A stretch of 64,000 bases of DNA from Eulemur rufifrons (lineage: Eukaryota; Chordata; Mammalia; Primates; Lemuridae), in contig NC_090996.1 of NCBI RefSeq assembly GCF_041146395.1, positions 29,536,738 to 29,600,737 on the forward strand. Reading direction: 5' to 3'. Below, piece after piece: positions 41,431 to 54,260 of this stretch; the stretch's first letter is position 1; each line of letters opens with the position of its first letter. The notes beneath the pieces were generated by a model. That model made no database searches. It saw only the letters and a program-made list of their open reading frames with translations, and was not told where the DNA came from. A program made the translations under genes and the position numbers.

Positions 41431-41588
41431 TGTTATGTGGCCCCATCACGTTATGGGACCAAAAGTGCAACTCCTGGAAGACGTCGCTGGAGGGACGTGA
41501 AGCAGTGGGAAGCCATGTCCCAGATGAAAGGATTTTTCAGGAAAGTAGTTGGCAATAGTTTGCTTTGTGTTGCTGTTTTCAAAGGCAA

Positions 41589-41600
41589 GGGGGGGGGGGG
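41589..41600. repeat. G12 homopolymer
   Basis: Twelve consecutive G; prone to length variation and sequencing error. Confidence 0.95.
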
Positions 41601-42234
41601 TGAAATTCCCTTGCTACATAGTTTTGGCTCTGAATAACATGACCACTTGTGGGAAAACTCATTAAAATCACTAATAATTCGACCGACCTTCACTGCTGGG
41701 GAAAGACCCGGTAACAGACACCACAACCTCATGAGACGCAGCTCAGTCTGCAGGCTGGAAGCGTTAGAGGCAAGCCAGCAGCTCTTCTAATTAAATGTTT
41801 GGTACAATTAGGTAAACAGCAAAATTCTTGGAGTAAATAAAGCTAAATGCTCCCAGAAGATTAATAGCAGGTACACCAAGAAAGTCTACAAAATAAAAAT
41901 TTGTATGGAATCAATTTATTTTAATACTGTACACAGTGGTTGGTTTTGTTTTGTTCTATTTTTTGTTTGTTTGTTTTTTTTTGATCATGAATACCTGTGT
42001 AACAACTTGGGTTTGCAATGCTCTGAAGCCATCAGTGCTTGCTGTGAAAGCAGCGTATTTGGAGCCCATGGTGTGCTCAGGGGAGCTGGGGCTTAAATTT
42101 TAAATAGGTGAATTCGTGGTTAAATGCTACCCTAGGAGGTAGGAAAGGAAGTTGGAATGCTGGTGCAGATGCTTTCCAAAATGTTGGGAGTCATTATGGT
42201 ACAGGAAATCCATCTCTAGGAGGCTGATTTATGT

Positions 42235-42455
42235 CGTGGGAAGAGCAATATTGTGTTTAGAGGGGCAAATAGAGCTGGGTTCAAATCCTGACCTTGCCAT
42301 ACAATGACTGTCTGGCCTCCCATATGTCAGTATCTCCAAGACTTCATTTCCTATTAAAGGGAAGATATTATTTTCTTTCTGGCAAGGTTGATATGGGGAT
42401 TAGAAATAATCCTCACACCATGCCTGGCACATGGTAGACAATCCTGTTGTGTTAT
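42235..42455 (+). repeat. MIR SINE, near full length
   Basis: 'tgggttcaaatcctgacctt', 'caagacttcatttcctatta' and 'atgcctggcacatggtagac' follow sense MIR order. Confidence 0.85.
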
Positions 42456-42525
42456 TTCCTCCTTCCCACTCCCCTCTCTTTCCTCTGTCTCTCTTCTTCC
42501 TCCTCCTCCTCCTCCCCATCATCCT
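42456..42525. repeat. CT-rich tract with (CCT)n
   Basis: Pyrimidine-rich run including about five consecutive TCC units. Confidence 0.85.
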
Positions 42526-43129
42526 CATGATCACTGCCTGATCCCAACTGTTCTTCACTTCCGGGACCTAAAGTGTTATTGCACCGATTAGGTGTTTTTG
42601 GGAGGAATTCAGGGAACCTCCCTGGGAGGATGAGCCCATGAGCGTGTTCTCAAGGAGTCGTGCAGTCTCTGGGCATGGCGACTGTGCTGCCACGTGCTCC
42701 CAGTCCGGGCAGGTGGCCTCCGAGCCAGTCCTCCCTCTGCTGAAGGCCACACCTGCTTGGTGGTCTCGTCAAGAAGCACGCAGAGCTTCACCATCAGAAG
42801 ACTGTGCTAGAAATAGGGGCTCCGGTTGCCAGATGTCCCTTATTTACAGACACAAGAGACAGATATTTTTAATAAATGGGTTCCTAAGAAGAAAGAAGAA
42901 ATGTCATGTTAATTGCTGCATTTGTCCTGAATTTTTTATGTCCTAGCCCTGCGTCTCTTCCCTCCTCCATCACAAAATGCTTGCCATGTCTTAGCCACTC
43001 AGAGAACCCCTCGGACCTGTCTCCATAGTGAATGGAAAAAAAAAAATAGAAAATAATGCTCTGTTCTCCAAACTGAAGGGAGACAGTCTCCATTATTTGG
43101 CTAAAGTCACTGTGGGTAACAACAGGTGG

Positions 43130-43330
43130 TACCTACCAAGCCTCAGAGGATGCTGGGTGTTCTTTTGAGCACTTTAAGAGTAGTTGCAAAAGCAATCCTC
43201 AATTTACAGATAGAGAAACTGAGGCTCAGAGAGCTTAAGTGGCTGCCCCAAATGATTCAGTTTCTAAGTGGAGAGGAGAAGTTCAGAGGAGAAGCTGAAC
43301 TTGGCTTCTCTAAGTCCAAGGCCAGGTGAA
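43130..43330 (-). repeat. MIR SINE
   Basis: 'tttacagatagagaaactga' and 'gctcagagagcttaagtggc' are reverse-complement MIR core. Confidence 0.75.
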
Positions 43331-44202
43331 GCCAGTTAACATAAACAGCAAGGGCAGCCCGGAGAGAAGCCAACAGAGTTCCTCTGTTGCTGGATGTTGT
43401 GATTACGTTGCTCTGTGGTCTTGCTGATGAGGGAGACCTCTGCACTGTCCTTTCCTTCGCTAAAGCCCACGTTCGCTTCTTTCTGCTTGCACGTGGGACT
43501 CTCTGGGAGAAAGTTGCACTAGGAATCGTTCTTGTAGGAAACATGGCACGTGTCTGCGATGCTGACCCTGGGACTTAACAGATGAGCCCTCCTTGCCCCC
43601 TAACTGTTTTTCACGCTGTATGTCATGACTCCTTAGTGAGCCATGAAATTGATTTAAGGGTTGCAAACATTTTTTAAAAAAGAACATAATGGATAACATC
43701 AGAGTATATCCCGTGTAGAAAGAATGAGTACTGGGAAGTTTCGCATGCACAATGGGAAATGTACTGTGAGTCATGCTTTAAAAAGTTTGACAGTCTGTAG
43801 TCTAGAGGGAAAGATTCCTGGAGCTTGGTGTCGGGCTGAATTTTGTGTGGGTGATGGTACTATCAATGCCAGGGAACTGGAGAAACCATCACGGAGGCTG
43901 AATATCTGTCTCTGTCACTGTGCAAACCAGAGGCAGGGAGGAAAGCGAGTCTTCAAAGAGCTATGCAGCAGATGGGGAGTGAAGTGGAGGCATTTAGTCA
44001 AATAGGCCATCTCCGGATGTCTCTGGAGATCGGGAACGGCTGCTACAACAACTCGATTTATGAACAGAGCTATTACCTCTGTCCCTCAGAGCAGGCGGCT
44101 GCCGTGCAAATGCTCCTGAGCTTGTGCCTCCTCATCTTTTGGTGAAGAGTTAAGGTGCTGCTTGGCAGAGTGACCGCAAAGAGCATTTTGCTGTTCACAC
44201 GC

Positions 44203-44238
44203 AGGCACGTGCGCACGCACAGGCTCACACACACGCAC
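44203..44238. repeat. Alternating purine-pyrimidine CA/CG patch
   Basis: 'aggcacgtgcgcacgcac' and then 'tcacacacacgcac' alternate purine and pyrimidine, including CG steps, a possible Z-DNA-prone site. Confidence 0.6.
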
Positions 44239-44619
44239 CATCCCAGACAAGGCGCGCCCTCGCAGGAGGATCTCATTTGGACAATGGATGGCCACTTCTC
44301 CCAAACCCAGTTATGTCTGCCTATTAGGCAGTGGCATGCCTAACTTAGGGGAAACGATGTTCAACTGGAAATTTTAATTAACAGTGAAATGAAGTGTGAG
44401 TCTGGAAAAAAGAATGTTTCTAGTTATCTGACTCTTGGGTAAATTTGAACACTTTCTCTGGTAGTTCTTGTCTCCGTGGAACACAGACTGGTCTGGATGT
44501 CTGAAAGGCCTGATAGTCCCGGTTCTGACACTGAATTGCTGAGTGTTCTTCCCCTCTGGGGGTCTCCAGGTCCCCGTCACTCAAGGAGGAGAAATCACTA
44601 GCAATGGGCTCTGAGGAAC

Positions 44620-44875
44620 GATAGGGTTAAGACCTTGGCCTGCGGCCAAGCATGTCTAGGTTCGAATTCTGGGCCATACATGCTAGTCGTGTAGTATTAA
44701 ATATGTCACATAACCTCTCTGAGCCTCAGTTTTCTCATCTGTAAGACAGAGCTTCTAAAATTAGCTGCCTGGCAGGGTTTTGTGAGGATTAAATGAGCTG
44801 ACATTCGTAAAGTTCTTGGCACAGTGCTGGCCCCAACTAAGTTCTCAAAAAAGTGTTAGTCATTATTATCATTGC
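44620..44875 (+). repeat. MIR SINE, well preserved
   Basis: Complete sense MIR: 'ggttcgaattctgggcc' (tRNA-derived B box), 'cctctctgagcctcagtttt', 'gaggattaaatgagctgaca' and 'gcacagtgctggcccc' in order. Confidence 0.92.
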
Positions 44876-44959
44876 TTCCTGGTTCCAGAATTCCATAGTT
44901 CATAGAAAAATGAAGCTCAGGTTACTTTTTTGCCCACAATGATAATACAAATGAAAAAT

Positions 44960-45220
44960 AGTAATAAGAGCTTTAGTTTTGAGTGCTTGTTCTGGTCTGG
45001 GCACTGTTCCAATTACTTGACAAATGTTGTATTTTTAGATCTTCGTAGTGACCCTACAAGGGAAGTGCTGGCATGACCCCCACTCTGCACGTGGGAAATA
45101 AGTGGAGGCAGTGTGACAGGAATGACTAATCTAAGGCCTGACAGTTTGCAAGGGATAGAACCCGATTTTCCAACCAGTCAGTCTGAGTTCATACTCGGAA
45201 CCACTGCCACGTGCTGCCTG
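44960..45220 (-). repeat. MIR SINE, inverted relative to its neighbour
   Basis: 'ctggtctgggcactgttcca', 'cgtagtgaccctacaaggga' and the tail near 'cggaaccactgccacgtgct' are reverse-complement MIR, 85 bp after a sense MIR. Confidence 0.72.
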
Positions 45221-45649
45221 TAGTTTTTAGTTGTATTTCGGGGACTCAGATCCAGTTCTCTGGACTTCTAATCTGGTTGAGTCCCCTGGAACATGAAAGC
45301 TGTGGACAGACAGTAGCAGCCAGTCCGTCAGTGAAGACTCGTGATGCCCTTCGGGGGGCTCGAGAGCCAGGCAAGACCCGGGTATCCCCAGGAAACCAAC
45401 GGTCAGTGGAGACATCAGCTCCCCAAAGATTCAGGAAGCCTGCCATGTGCCGGGCATTGTGCTCTTGAGGAATACTGCCTACACGAATGAACGAGTGAGT
45501 GTAGGATGAATGAATGGCAGCACACAGTCATTTCTGGGTGAGGTGAAGGCAGTTGTAAACAGGGCTCACAGAAGGGAGTGACTGTGGGGATCCCAGAAAA
45601 CTTCACCATAAGGTGGATAAATGAACTGAATTGAGTTAGCACCTTAATT

Positions 45650-45860
45650 CCAGTCCGGTCAGCATTTCCTGAGCACTGACTGTGTCCCTGGCTCTATGCT
45701 AGTCTCTATCATGGCACAGAAAAGTTCAACCCAGCAGATATCTATGGAGCACCCCGCCAGGCCCTGTGGTGGGAACCGGGGAACAGTACAGAAGACAGGC
45801 ACTGTTCCCACCCTCCGGGAGCCCACAGACCAGTGTAAGATGTGATTAAGTAGAAAGAAA
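45650..45860 (-). repeat. L2 LINE 3' fragment
   Basis: 'catttcctgagcactgactg', 'ctggctctatgctagtctct' and 'cctccgggagcccacagacc' match reverse-complement L2, apparently with an internal duplication. Confidence 0.6.
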
Positions 45861-45937
45861 GCACAAAAATAAATGTTTCTTTTCCTTGCTGTCCTGCTGT
45901 GCCCTAACGTATGCATATTTTTACCTCCTAACATCAG

Positions 45938-46241
<304 letters not shown>

Positions 46242-46799
46242 TAAGGAAGGTGGTTTCTTTCTCTCCGCAGGCCTGCCAGCCTATAAACCCTGCAGAAATG
46301 GGCTCTGCATGCCTTGGTGCTTATCTACTTCCTTCCTCGTATTTTCTGGAGAGTGACTGCAGTCTGGACTGTCTTTGTTAACCTAATGAGCTTCAGAGGT
46401 TTTCCTTCCGGGTTGTGCTAAGGCAGAGCAAATCCAGGACACTTTGAAATGCAGAGGACCAGGGCAGTTTCTTAAACCGATAATAAAGTTTCTCCAACTC
46501 CATGGGATATTTTAACCAGATAGAGAGATCTAAGAAGGTTGAGAGATTAAAGTAGTGAAAACAAATATTTTTATCAGATTTTAGACAGGAGGTTTTTTTG
46601 GGGGGAGGATGTAGCATACTGATAACAGCTTTATATGGAAACTAATTGTATAACATTGATGCTGGAGAAAGAAAGTATGGAGAAAAAAGCAACCCAAACT
46701 CAAATCATCTCTCTAAAGGTGTAGCTAACATTCTTGTCTACCTGTGGCACCATGGAGTGTAGCATATATTATATAGCTGAAGCTGTGAAAAAAATAAAG

Positions 46800-46975
46800 A
46801 CAGCACCGTGGTTAAGAGTTTAGGCTTTGGAGAGAGAGTGCATTCTGCCAACCCTCATACCTAAAATGGGAATAATAATAGAACCTAAGAGAGAATATTT
46901 GATGGAAAGCATTTTAGATAGCGCGTGGGACATAGAGAGTACCTAATTGTTAGTGTTGCTATTTGTTGTAAAAGT
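46800..46975 (+). repeat. MIR SINE
   Basis: 'caccgtggttaagagtttag', 'acctaaaatgggaataataa' and 'gggacatagagagtacctaa' follow sense MIR order. Confidence 0.75.
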
Positions 46976-47439
46976 TAAATTCTATTCCGTGGACTCTGTG
47001 TGCAATGCATTTTGGAAAGGGTTCCATAAAAAATGGATTTAATTTTAAGTGAAAGACCTGTTTAAATGAGGAGAGTTTTGATTATCTGGAAAATTAACTT
47101 AGGCGAGGCATCTTGGCTATCAGGGATTCCTGAGATGGGAACGTGACTGCAGGTGCCTTCTCCTTGCAGCTTAATAAGTAGTCTCTTCCTCCCTGGCTAT
47201 TCTGCCGGCCCCTTGCAAAGGACTTGCTGCTGGCTTTGTATCTGGTATGGGATGGAGGGGCCTTTAAATCATCAAAGCCCGAATCTCTGCATAATTCCCC
47301 AGGAGTTTTGGCTGTGAACCTTCTATTCTTTCAGCCTCAGTCTTTAGAATTTCTTTGGTGTCTTAGCAGAGGCTGGGTTAGAAGTCGAATTTATGACTTA
47401 TCCAAAACTCATTCATACACTGCTCATTCTGGCTTGTAT

Positions 47440-48050
47440 TATTTTTTCTTAAATTTAAGTATAACAAAAATGAAAAAAAAAATTACAAATATTAAATCTG
47501 CTTTATGGCTTTGTACAAACTGATCATCCAGGTCATCAACACCCAGAACCTCCCCTCCGCGCCCCCCCCACACCTTCTTCTGATCAATATCTTCCATCAA
47601 CAAGCCTCACTTCTAAAGCCATAGCTTCGTTTTGCCTGTTACTTTAACATTTAAATCAAATGTTATTTTAACATGTAAATAAAATCATGCCATACGTTTT
47701 CTTTTTCTTTTTCTTGTTTTTTTTTTTTTTTTTGGCTCAATGTTCTGTTTGTGAGATTATTGCATGTCATTCCAGTTTTTTCATTCTCATTGCTGTATAG
47801 AATTTCATTGTTAGAATATACCACAAATTTCTCTCTTCTAATCTCGGTAAACATTTGAGTAATGTCCTATTTGGGGCCATTAAGAATAATGCTTCTAAGG
47901 ACATTCTTGCACGTGTCATTTGTTGCATGAGACAGTGCATTTCTCTTGGTATGTACCTAAGGCTGTGCTTACTGAGCCATAGAATGTGTGTATATTCAAC
48001 TTCAGTAGACATCAGAAAAGACAGATTTTTGATGACTTTCACGGTTTAAC
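47440..48050 (-). mobile_element. Ancient L1 (L1M-type) 3' fragment
   Basis: 'tcattctcattgctgtatag', 'aatttcattgttagaatata' and 'catttctcttggtatgtacc' are the antisense of the old mammalian L1 3' region. Confidence 0.75.
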
Positions 48051-48594
48051 CATGGGTATAGGTTTTTTGTTTGTTTCTACTGTGGTCTTTTAATCAACAC
48101 ATACAGTTGCTTTGGACAGGCGGTGAGCGTGAATGTGGATGGCAATGACTGGAAACAGTGGTTGCAGCCTGGCTGGCTCCCTCGTCACCCATTTATTACT
48201 CCGAGCACAAAATGGGTTGTTTTCTTTCTTTTTCAATCTTTTTTTATATAATACAATAAAAAGGGGTAGAGAAATGGAAACCATCCTTGGCCATAAATTG
48301 TACAAAGTGTTTTCTGGAAGCCATATAATAATTATAACATCCATCTTAGCAAACTTGGGCAGATGGTAGGTTCACTCTATACTCAATCTCCCATGTGGGG
48401 GATGCTTCGCACTTTAAACTCAGAAACTAGAGCTAAAGGAATATGGGTCTTTTTTTAAAGAAATGTATTGATGAGCCCTTAGGGATGAGAGCACAGCAGG
48501 GGTCCCTCCTAGAGATTCAATTTCAGTGGGGTTAATGTTGGGGGACACATGTGTATGTTTAACAGGCTCCTTGGTTAATTATTTAAATAAATTG

Positions 48595-49550
48595 AACTAA
48601 ATTTTGAATAGGTAATATATGATTAGAAAATCAAAAAGTATATAAAAAGAAAAACAGTGAAGAGTCTTCCCTCTACATTATTTCTCTTCTAGTACCTCCC
48701 TGCATAGTAATCACATTTACTCTCTATCCTGCCAATATTTCCTTCCAGATCTTTCTATACTGATGCATAAAGAATTATAGAGTCATTTTTTTATAGATTT
48801 ACAGCCTTTCATTATGTAAATGTATCATACTGTATTTAGTCAGTCCCCTATTGATGGATAATTAGGTTGTTTCTAATCTTTTGCTATTGCAAACTACACT
48901 TCAATGAATATCCTTGGATATGTGTCACATACAATGTAGAATAAATTTCTGAAATAGCAGGTCAAAGACTACACATAATTTTGACAGATATTGACAAATT
49001 TCCCTCCAAAGGAAATTCATCCGTATCCCGTCAATGTGTGAAAGAGCTTATTTCCCCAACATTGTTTTTGCCAAAACCATGTGTAATCAATCTTCTAAAA
49101 TTTTGCTAATAGGTAAAAAGTGTGCTGGCATAAATTTTAATGTGCATTTATTTTATTTTCAGTAAATTTTGACCATATTTTCATCACATAATTAAGAGCC
49201 ACCTGCAATTCCTTTTTTTATTTTGATTAATTTTTCTATTGGTTTTTTTGGTCTTTTTCTTACTAATTTACACATTAGAGGGATGCACCTTTTATTTGTG
49301 GTGTGATTACAAATGTTTTTCCTAGCTTTTTAGTCTTTTGAGCTTGCTGATGATATTTTTTTCTATGCAGATTTTTATTTTTCTCTAGTCAAGCATATGA
49401 ATCATTTTCTGATAGCTTCTGGATTTTGAGTCATAATTCAAAAGTCTTTTGCCACTCTGAAATTACAAAATATCTTATGCTTCCTTCTGTTTTGATTGCA
49501 TTTGTAGAATTTGGAATTTTTGTCGGTGTATGGCATGAGTTATGACTCCA
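48595..49550 (-). mobile_element. Ancient L1 (L1M-type), ORF2-end fragment
   Basis: 'tagtcagtcccctattgatg', 'gttgtttctaatcttttgct', 'gatattgacaaatttccctc', 'cttctggattttgagtcata' and 'gtcggtgtatggcatgagtt' come in the order of the antisense L1 3' region. Nearly 1 kb, decayed. Confidence 0.85.
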
Positions 49551-49734
49551 TCTTCTCTGAAGATGATGAAAACCAAAATATGAGAACTGCCATCAGAGAA
49601 CTGCACCAGGATCTAATAAACTCTTTGTACTGGTTGTGTCTTCTATATCCCACCACGATCTTGCTATCTTTCAAGTGTCTCCTTCTCCACACTTAGAGAT
49701 CTTTTCCTTCCCTCGTATAATTTCTTGTTTCCTC

Positions 49735-49835
49735 TTTAAATTTTTTATTATGAAATACATTAGTGTTTAAGGAATAATAATAAAATGAAATCTTCATGTG
49801 TCCACCACCGGGCTTTAAAAAATAGTCATTCCTTT
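49735..49835 (-). mobile_element. Ancient L1 fragment
   Basis: 'ttttttattatgaaatacat' and 'cttcatgtgtccaccaccgg' match a known antisense L1M stretch. Confidence 0.55.
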
Positions 49836-50149
49836 ACTTTTATAAATCATATACAGCATCTCTAGAAGTTTCCATCCCTACGGAAGGTACAGGGAGATGC
49901 TCCTATCTGAACTGCTCAACCTCAGGACATTCCCTTTATGCCGCCCTACCCAACAACACTTTAAACTCCAGCAGTCCTTGACTTAGAATACCCAGAGCAG
50001 GCAGCGCAGCTGCCAGAAGTCTCAGTAACATCTGCTGCTTAGCAAAGCCATGTGCATAGACACCAGGGTCAGTGAAATTACAGGTCGTAATCTCCTGGGA
50101 GAGCCTTAAACACAAGAGGGACTTTAGATTATGATCAAGTGAGAGTCCC

Positions 50150-50262
50150 AGTTGGGTTTGAATCTGGGTTCTACTGTTAGCTGGCCGTGGCTTTGGACAA
50201 GTTATGTCACCTCTCTGAGCCTCAGTTTCCCTGTCTAAATAGTGAAAGTCTTGAATTCTTTG
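50150..50262 (+). repeat. MIR fragment
   Basis: 'ttgggtttgaatctgggttc' and 'cacctctctgagcctcagtt' are sense MIR 5' half and core. Confidence 0.82.
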
Positions 50263-50364
50263 ATCTCTGAAATAGTTCTGAGATTCTTTTGTGTCAAACA
50301 CTTATCAAAATCCAGACAAATCCCATATACTAGATACTGTCAATTTTGCAGAATTTAGCTTGGC

Positions 50365-50533
50365 CAATGGACCAACTCTACCTGAATCACATGATTACTT
50401 GCTAAAATGCAGATTCCTGGGCCCAACACAGGACGTTCTCTTGAGCCAAGGAACCTGTGAATCTTTATTTTAACAAATATTTTCTCCCACTCCAGGTGAT
50501 TTTGAAACATGCTAAAATTTGAGAACTACTATT
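50365..50533 (+). mobile_element. MER5A-like hAT-Charlie element
   Basis: 'gaatcacatgattacttgct', 'atgcagattcctgggcccaa' and the end 'aaatttgagaactac' follow MER5A order. Confidence 0.75.
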
Positions 50534-50864
50534 CTAAAGAAGTTCAATAAACACATTTTATTGAGACAGGCATAGAAAGAATAGACAAACCAAATGCTTG
50601 TCTTCGGAATCCATAATTATTAACACGTTAAGAAAAGCATAGGCAGAGAGAAACTGGAAAGTTAAGTCTCATGTCTCATTGTTTATTGAAATTCATAAGA
50701 AATAAAGAAATTCTCATGTAAATTGGTGAGAAATTAGAATTTGGTGTGTAAACATCAACAGAGATAGGATTTTTCAGGAACAGATACGTTGTTTCATTGT
50801 TTCGTGTGGGGCTCCCCTGAACCAAAGGTGGGTGAGCCTTACTGACTTCAGGTTTATAGGTTGA

Positions 50865-51053
50865 TGCTTTCCAAAGTGTAGCAGAGTCTGAGGTCAGTAG
50901 GGGTGCTAATAGAAATGTGGGTTCCTGAGCCCCAGTCAGCCAGTTGAATCAGAATCTCTGCGGGGAGGGGCCTGGAAATCTGCATGGTTTAACAAGCTTC
51001 TCAGGTGACTCCAGTTGATGCTAATCAAATTTTAAGAACATCCGCACTAGGAG
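50865..51053 (+). mobile_element. MER5A hAT-Charlie element
   Basis: 'gatgctttccaaagtgtagc', 'tgaatcagaatctctgcggg', 'ggtttaacaagcttctcagg' and 'aaattttaagaacatc' are MER5A landmarks; near full length. Confidence 0.85.
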
Positions 51054-51464
51054 AGGGAACTGAAGCTGAAATGAGCAGAGACAGATTTAGATTTACAAAT
51101 GCTCGATCATCAGAAGCTGATGTTCTCCAAACAGTTTTGGCAAGTGGGCAAAACTGCAAGCACAGCACTTGTGCTGGATTTAAATTAAACAATGTCCCCA
51201 GCACTCCAGAGATCATCATATTTCAAGACACAGTGGGATGGTTTGTGTTTTTATTTTAATTGATTTTCGTACACAACTCGGTGTCTATGCATTTATGAGA
51301 AAGTTCTGATTTCCTTAGCAGCATCAGTCTTCAGCCCTCAGACTTGCCGAGTCCCCCTGTGCGATTATATTCCCGGCTCACTAATGTGGGGAAACAGGTC
51401 TTTTTTGGCTTCCTTTATATCGAGTAGTGGGAGAGAGGAATTGGAAGGGAAGACTGTCTCTTTT

Positions 51465-51640
51465 TATCCATTTTATTGTGGTAAAATACACACAGCATAG
51501 AGTTTACCCACCTTCACCATTTTTCACTGGACAGTGCAGTGGTAATAAACACATTCATAATGTTGCGCAACCATCACCACCAACCATCTCCAAAACTCTT
51601 CATCTTGTGAAACGAAAACTCTGTATCCATTAAACAAAAA
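51465..51640 (-). mobile_element. Ancient L1 fragment
   Basis: 'ttattgtggtaaaatacaca', 'gttgcgcaaccatcaccacc' and 'gaaaactctgtatccattaa' are well-known antisense L1M landmarks. Confidence 0.85.
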
Positions 51641-51670
51641 CTCATTTAATCTTCACAGCCGCCCCACGAG

Positions 51671-51775
51671 TTTTGCTCTTGCTCAGGCTGGTCTTAAACT
51701 CCTCGCCTCAGGCAGTCCTCCCTCCCCAGCCTCCCAGAGTGGTAGGATTACAGGTGTGAGCCACCACGCCTGGCC
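51671..51775 (-). mobile_element. Alu left-arm fragment
   Basis: 'gctcttgctcaggctggtct' and 'gtgagccaccacgcctggcc' are an Alu left arm in reverse orientation. The 'gctcttgctcaggctgg' wording is that of strepsirrhine Alus. Confidence 0.8.
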
Positions 51776-51889
51776 TGTTGATAGTGTCTTATGATGCACA
51801 ATTTTCTTTTTTTTTTAATTTTAGGGAGGATTGTCTTTTGAAAATAAGCATTTGTCTGAAAGGCTTAAGTTGTCCTCAGTGATGTGCCC

Positions 51890-51910
51890 AAAAAAAAAAA
51901 AAAAAAAAAA
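51890..51910. repeat. A21 homopolymer
   Basis: Twenty-one consecutive A in an otherwise unique stretch. Confidence 0.95.
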
Positions 51911-52264
51911 CAAAAGAATGGGGTGGTCACATCTCCCTGCCAGAGTAAAAAATGTCTTCATAGAAAATTGAGCATTGAAATCTTTTCTAGATCACAGGTT
52001 CTCAGCCTGTGCAGTTTAGGAATAAATATTTTGATTAGTACTGCCAGTGATTCAGATGTAGGTAGTCGATGGGCTTTGAGAGGTTAATAGTTGGATATTG
52101 AGAGATCGAGTTCTGTATGGAGTGGACAGGACAAGGAAGAGGAAAGGTATTTCAGAAGGAAAGTGCTGAATGAGGGAGGATGTGGAAAAACATGAGTTTA
52201 GGTTTGAGCATATTAAGTTGGAAGTGCCTTTGGGAAAACATGATCGTATTTCCATGCCATCTTT

Positions 52265-52445
52265 GTGATTATTGAGACCTTACAATTTGTGAGCTACAGC
52301 CCTGAGCACTTCACGTGCCTAATCTCATTTAATCCTCACAACAGTACTATGAACGGGGGATTATTAATATTATTATCCCTTTTAAGAGACGAAGAATCTG
52401 AAACTCAACAAGGTTAGCCTGATTACCCAACAGGCTATTTAACTA
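52265..52445 (-). repeat. MIR SINE
   Basis: 'tctcatttaatcctcacaac' and 'tattatcccttttaagagac' are MIR reverse-complement landmarks. Confidence 0.8.
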
Positions 52446-52576
52446 AATAACTGCATTGTAGAATTATTAAATGTAGAAGTTAGGCTTGCCTCCACCATTG
52501 GAAATGCCTGCGAGGCAGTTGGTTAGTTAGGGTTAGAGTTCATGGGAGAATTGGAGACTGAAGTTATATTGATATA

Positions 52577-52600
52577 ATGCATATTGTATTTAATATGCAT
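52577..52600. repeat. AT-rich inverted repeat
   Basis: atgcatatt and aatatgcat are perfect inverted arms of 9 bp around a 6-base loop. Confidence 0.85.
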
Positions 52601-53064
52601 ATATTACATAGTACATGTCATATTAATTGGTGATCTGAACATTGCTAAAATCACAGCATCCTCATTTCTTATTCTCAAAGGAAACTGGTCCAGGAATATT
52701 GGAGTTGTCAAGGCAAAGGTAGACCAGGATAGTATCATATAAGTATCCTCACTGAAGTCTAGTTACTATGCAGAGCAAGTTCTTCCAAGGATGCCATTTG
52801 CACAGCTTTTATTTGCCATATTTTATCAGTCAGCCGGAATCAGACATGGATGGTTCATTTGCAGCTACTGAGTTTGAAAGCAGGTGTAGACATCAGGGTT
52901 CAGTGAGCCATTCTAAATGGGATAGCATCATCTCCAGAAAAAATCAGACCAACCATGACCTGGTTTCTGAGATCCACCCCCACACTGCAAATAAAGCTCA
53001 GAAATAATTGCTACCACATCACAGAGTTAGGAAATGTTTTCCTAAATAAAAACTCAGAAATACA

Positions 53065-53069
<5 letters not shown>

Positions 53070-53097
<28 letters not shown>
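53070..53097. repeat. T28 homopolymer
   Basis: Twenty-eight consecutive T; no clear SINE body follows, so its origin is unknown. Confidence 0.95.
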
Positions 53098-54059
53098 GGT
53101 GCATGGAATTATTTCCTGTTAGACCCTATTAAAACAATATTAAAAATTTTTCAAGATCATAAAAAACTGTTAAAAGCAGAAAAAATCAGGGAGGGGGAGT
53201 TAAGGTGTGAGATCACGGTTCTTTAAACTTAAAGATGGATAGAGAAGGAAAGAAAGAGATGAAGAAAGCAGACTAAAAGGAAATACATTAAAATGTTATC
53301 AGAGGTTTTGCTTGGTGATTGGGATTATGGTCTTTATATCCTTTTATACTTAACAAATTCTTAGTAACACAACATTGCTTATATTACTCAGGAAAGAAGC
53401 TGCTTCTAAACGTAATCCGTCCACTTCTTTCTGTATTTCCTTTTTATCTTGTTGTCACGTATGTACAGTTTACTCGAGTTGAATTGGTGTGTGTGTAAAT
53501 TTGTGTTTTGCTTTTCTTAGTAATATAGTTTGGTTGGTTAATTTTTATGTTTAATGACTAGGTAACATTTTATTTAGCTGGAGGAATATTAACTAATTTA
53601 ACTTTTACTGTTCTGTGCTTTCATTGTGCCTTGACTAGCATTGAAGGACACTGCAAGAAATAGTTATTTTTCACAGGGCAGTGTGTTGAGAATGCCATGC
53701 GGTGTCACCCTTCAGACTTCTGCAGCACGAACGGCGCCGTTCTGTGCAGTTTAAGGCATGCTTTTCTCTTGTGGACAGCACAATCCTTACAATAATTCAT
53801 AGTTTTCTTTTTGCCTGGACTACCACATAATTCAGAGCTTAATCTGTCATCTTTCTTTAGCAAGTGTAGACGCTCACGGGCTGAGAGCCCTGAGAGTGTA
53901 CTGACTTTCCCTATGGCCTTAGCTACTGTTCCACCTCTGAATTCGCTTAGCTCAAATAGCTTTATCCATATGTTTAAGCTGTATTCTGTCACATTGACTG
54001 CAAGCTACCTGAATTGCTTTGGGAGCTAAATGAGGTATTTCTAACTAACAGATAACATA

Positions 54060-54260
54060 TCTTGGGAGCTTAAGTGCCAGGTACCGTTTTGAATGTTTTG
54101 CCTGCTTTTTCTTATTTAGACCTCGTAACAACCCTATGAGACAGTGACTATCACAATTTCCATCCACTATTGAGGAAATAGGCGTTGAGAAATTGGCATT
54201 GAGAGATTAGACAGCGTATCTGGGGTCACTCTTGTTCCAGAGCTCATGCTTAGAGTCGCA
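54060..54260 (-). repeat. MIR SINE
   Basis: 'acctcgtaacaaccctatga' and 'gaggaaataggcgttgagaa' are MIR reverse-complement blocks. Confidence 0.72.

Noticed and set aside
44640..44680. tRNA-like B box 'ggttcgaattctgg'
   Set aside because: It is the tRNA-derived head of a MIR SINE, not a tRNA gene; no matching A box and acceptor stem.
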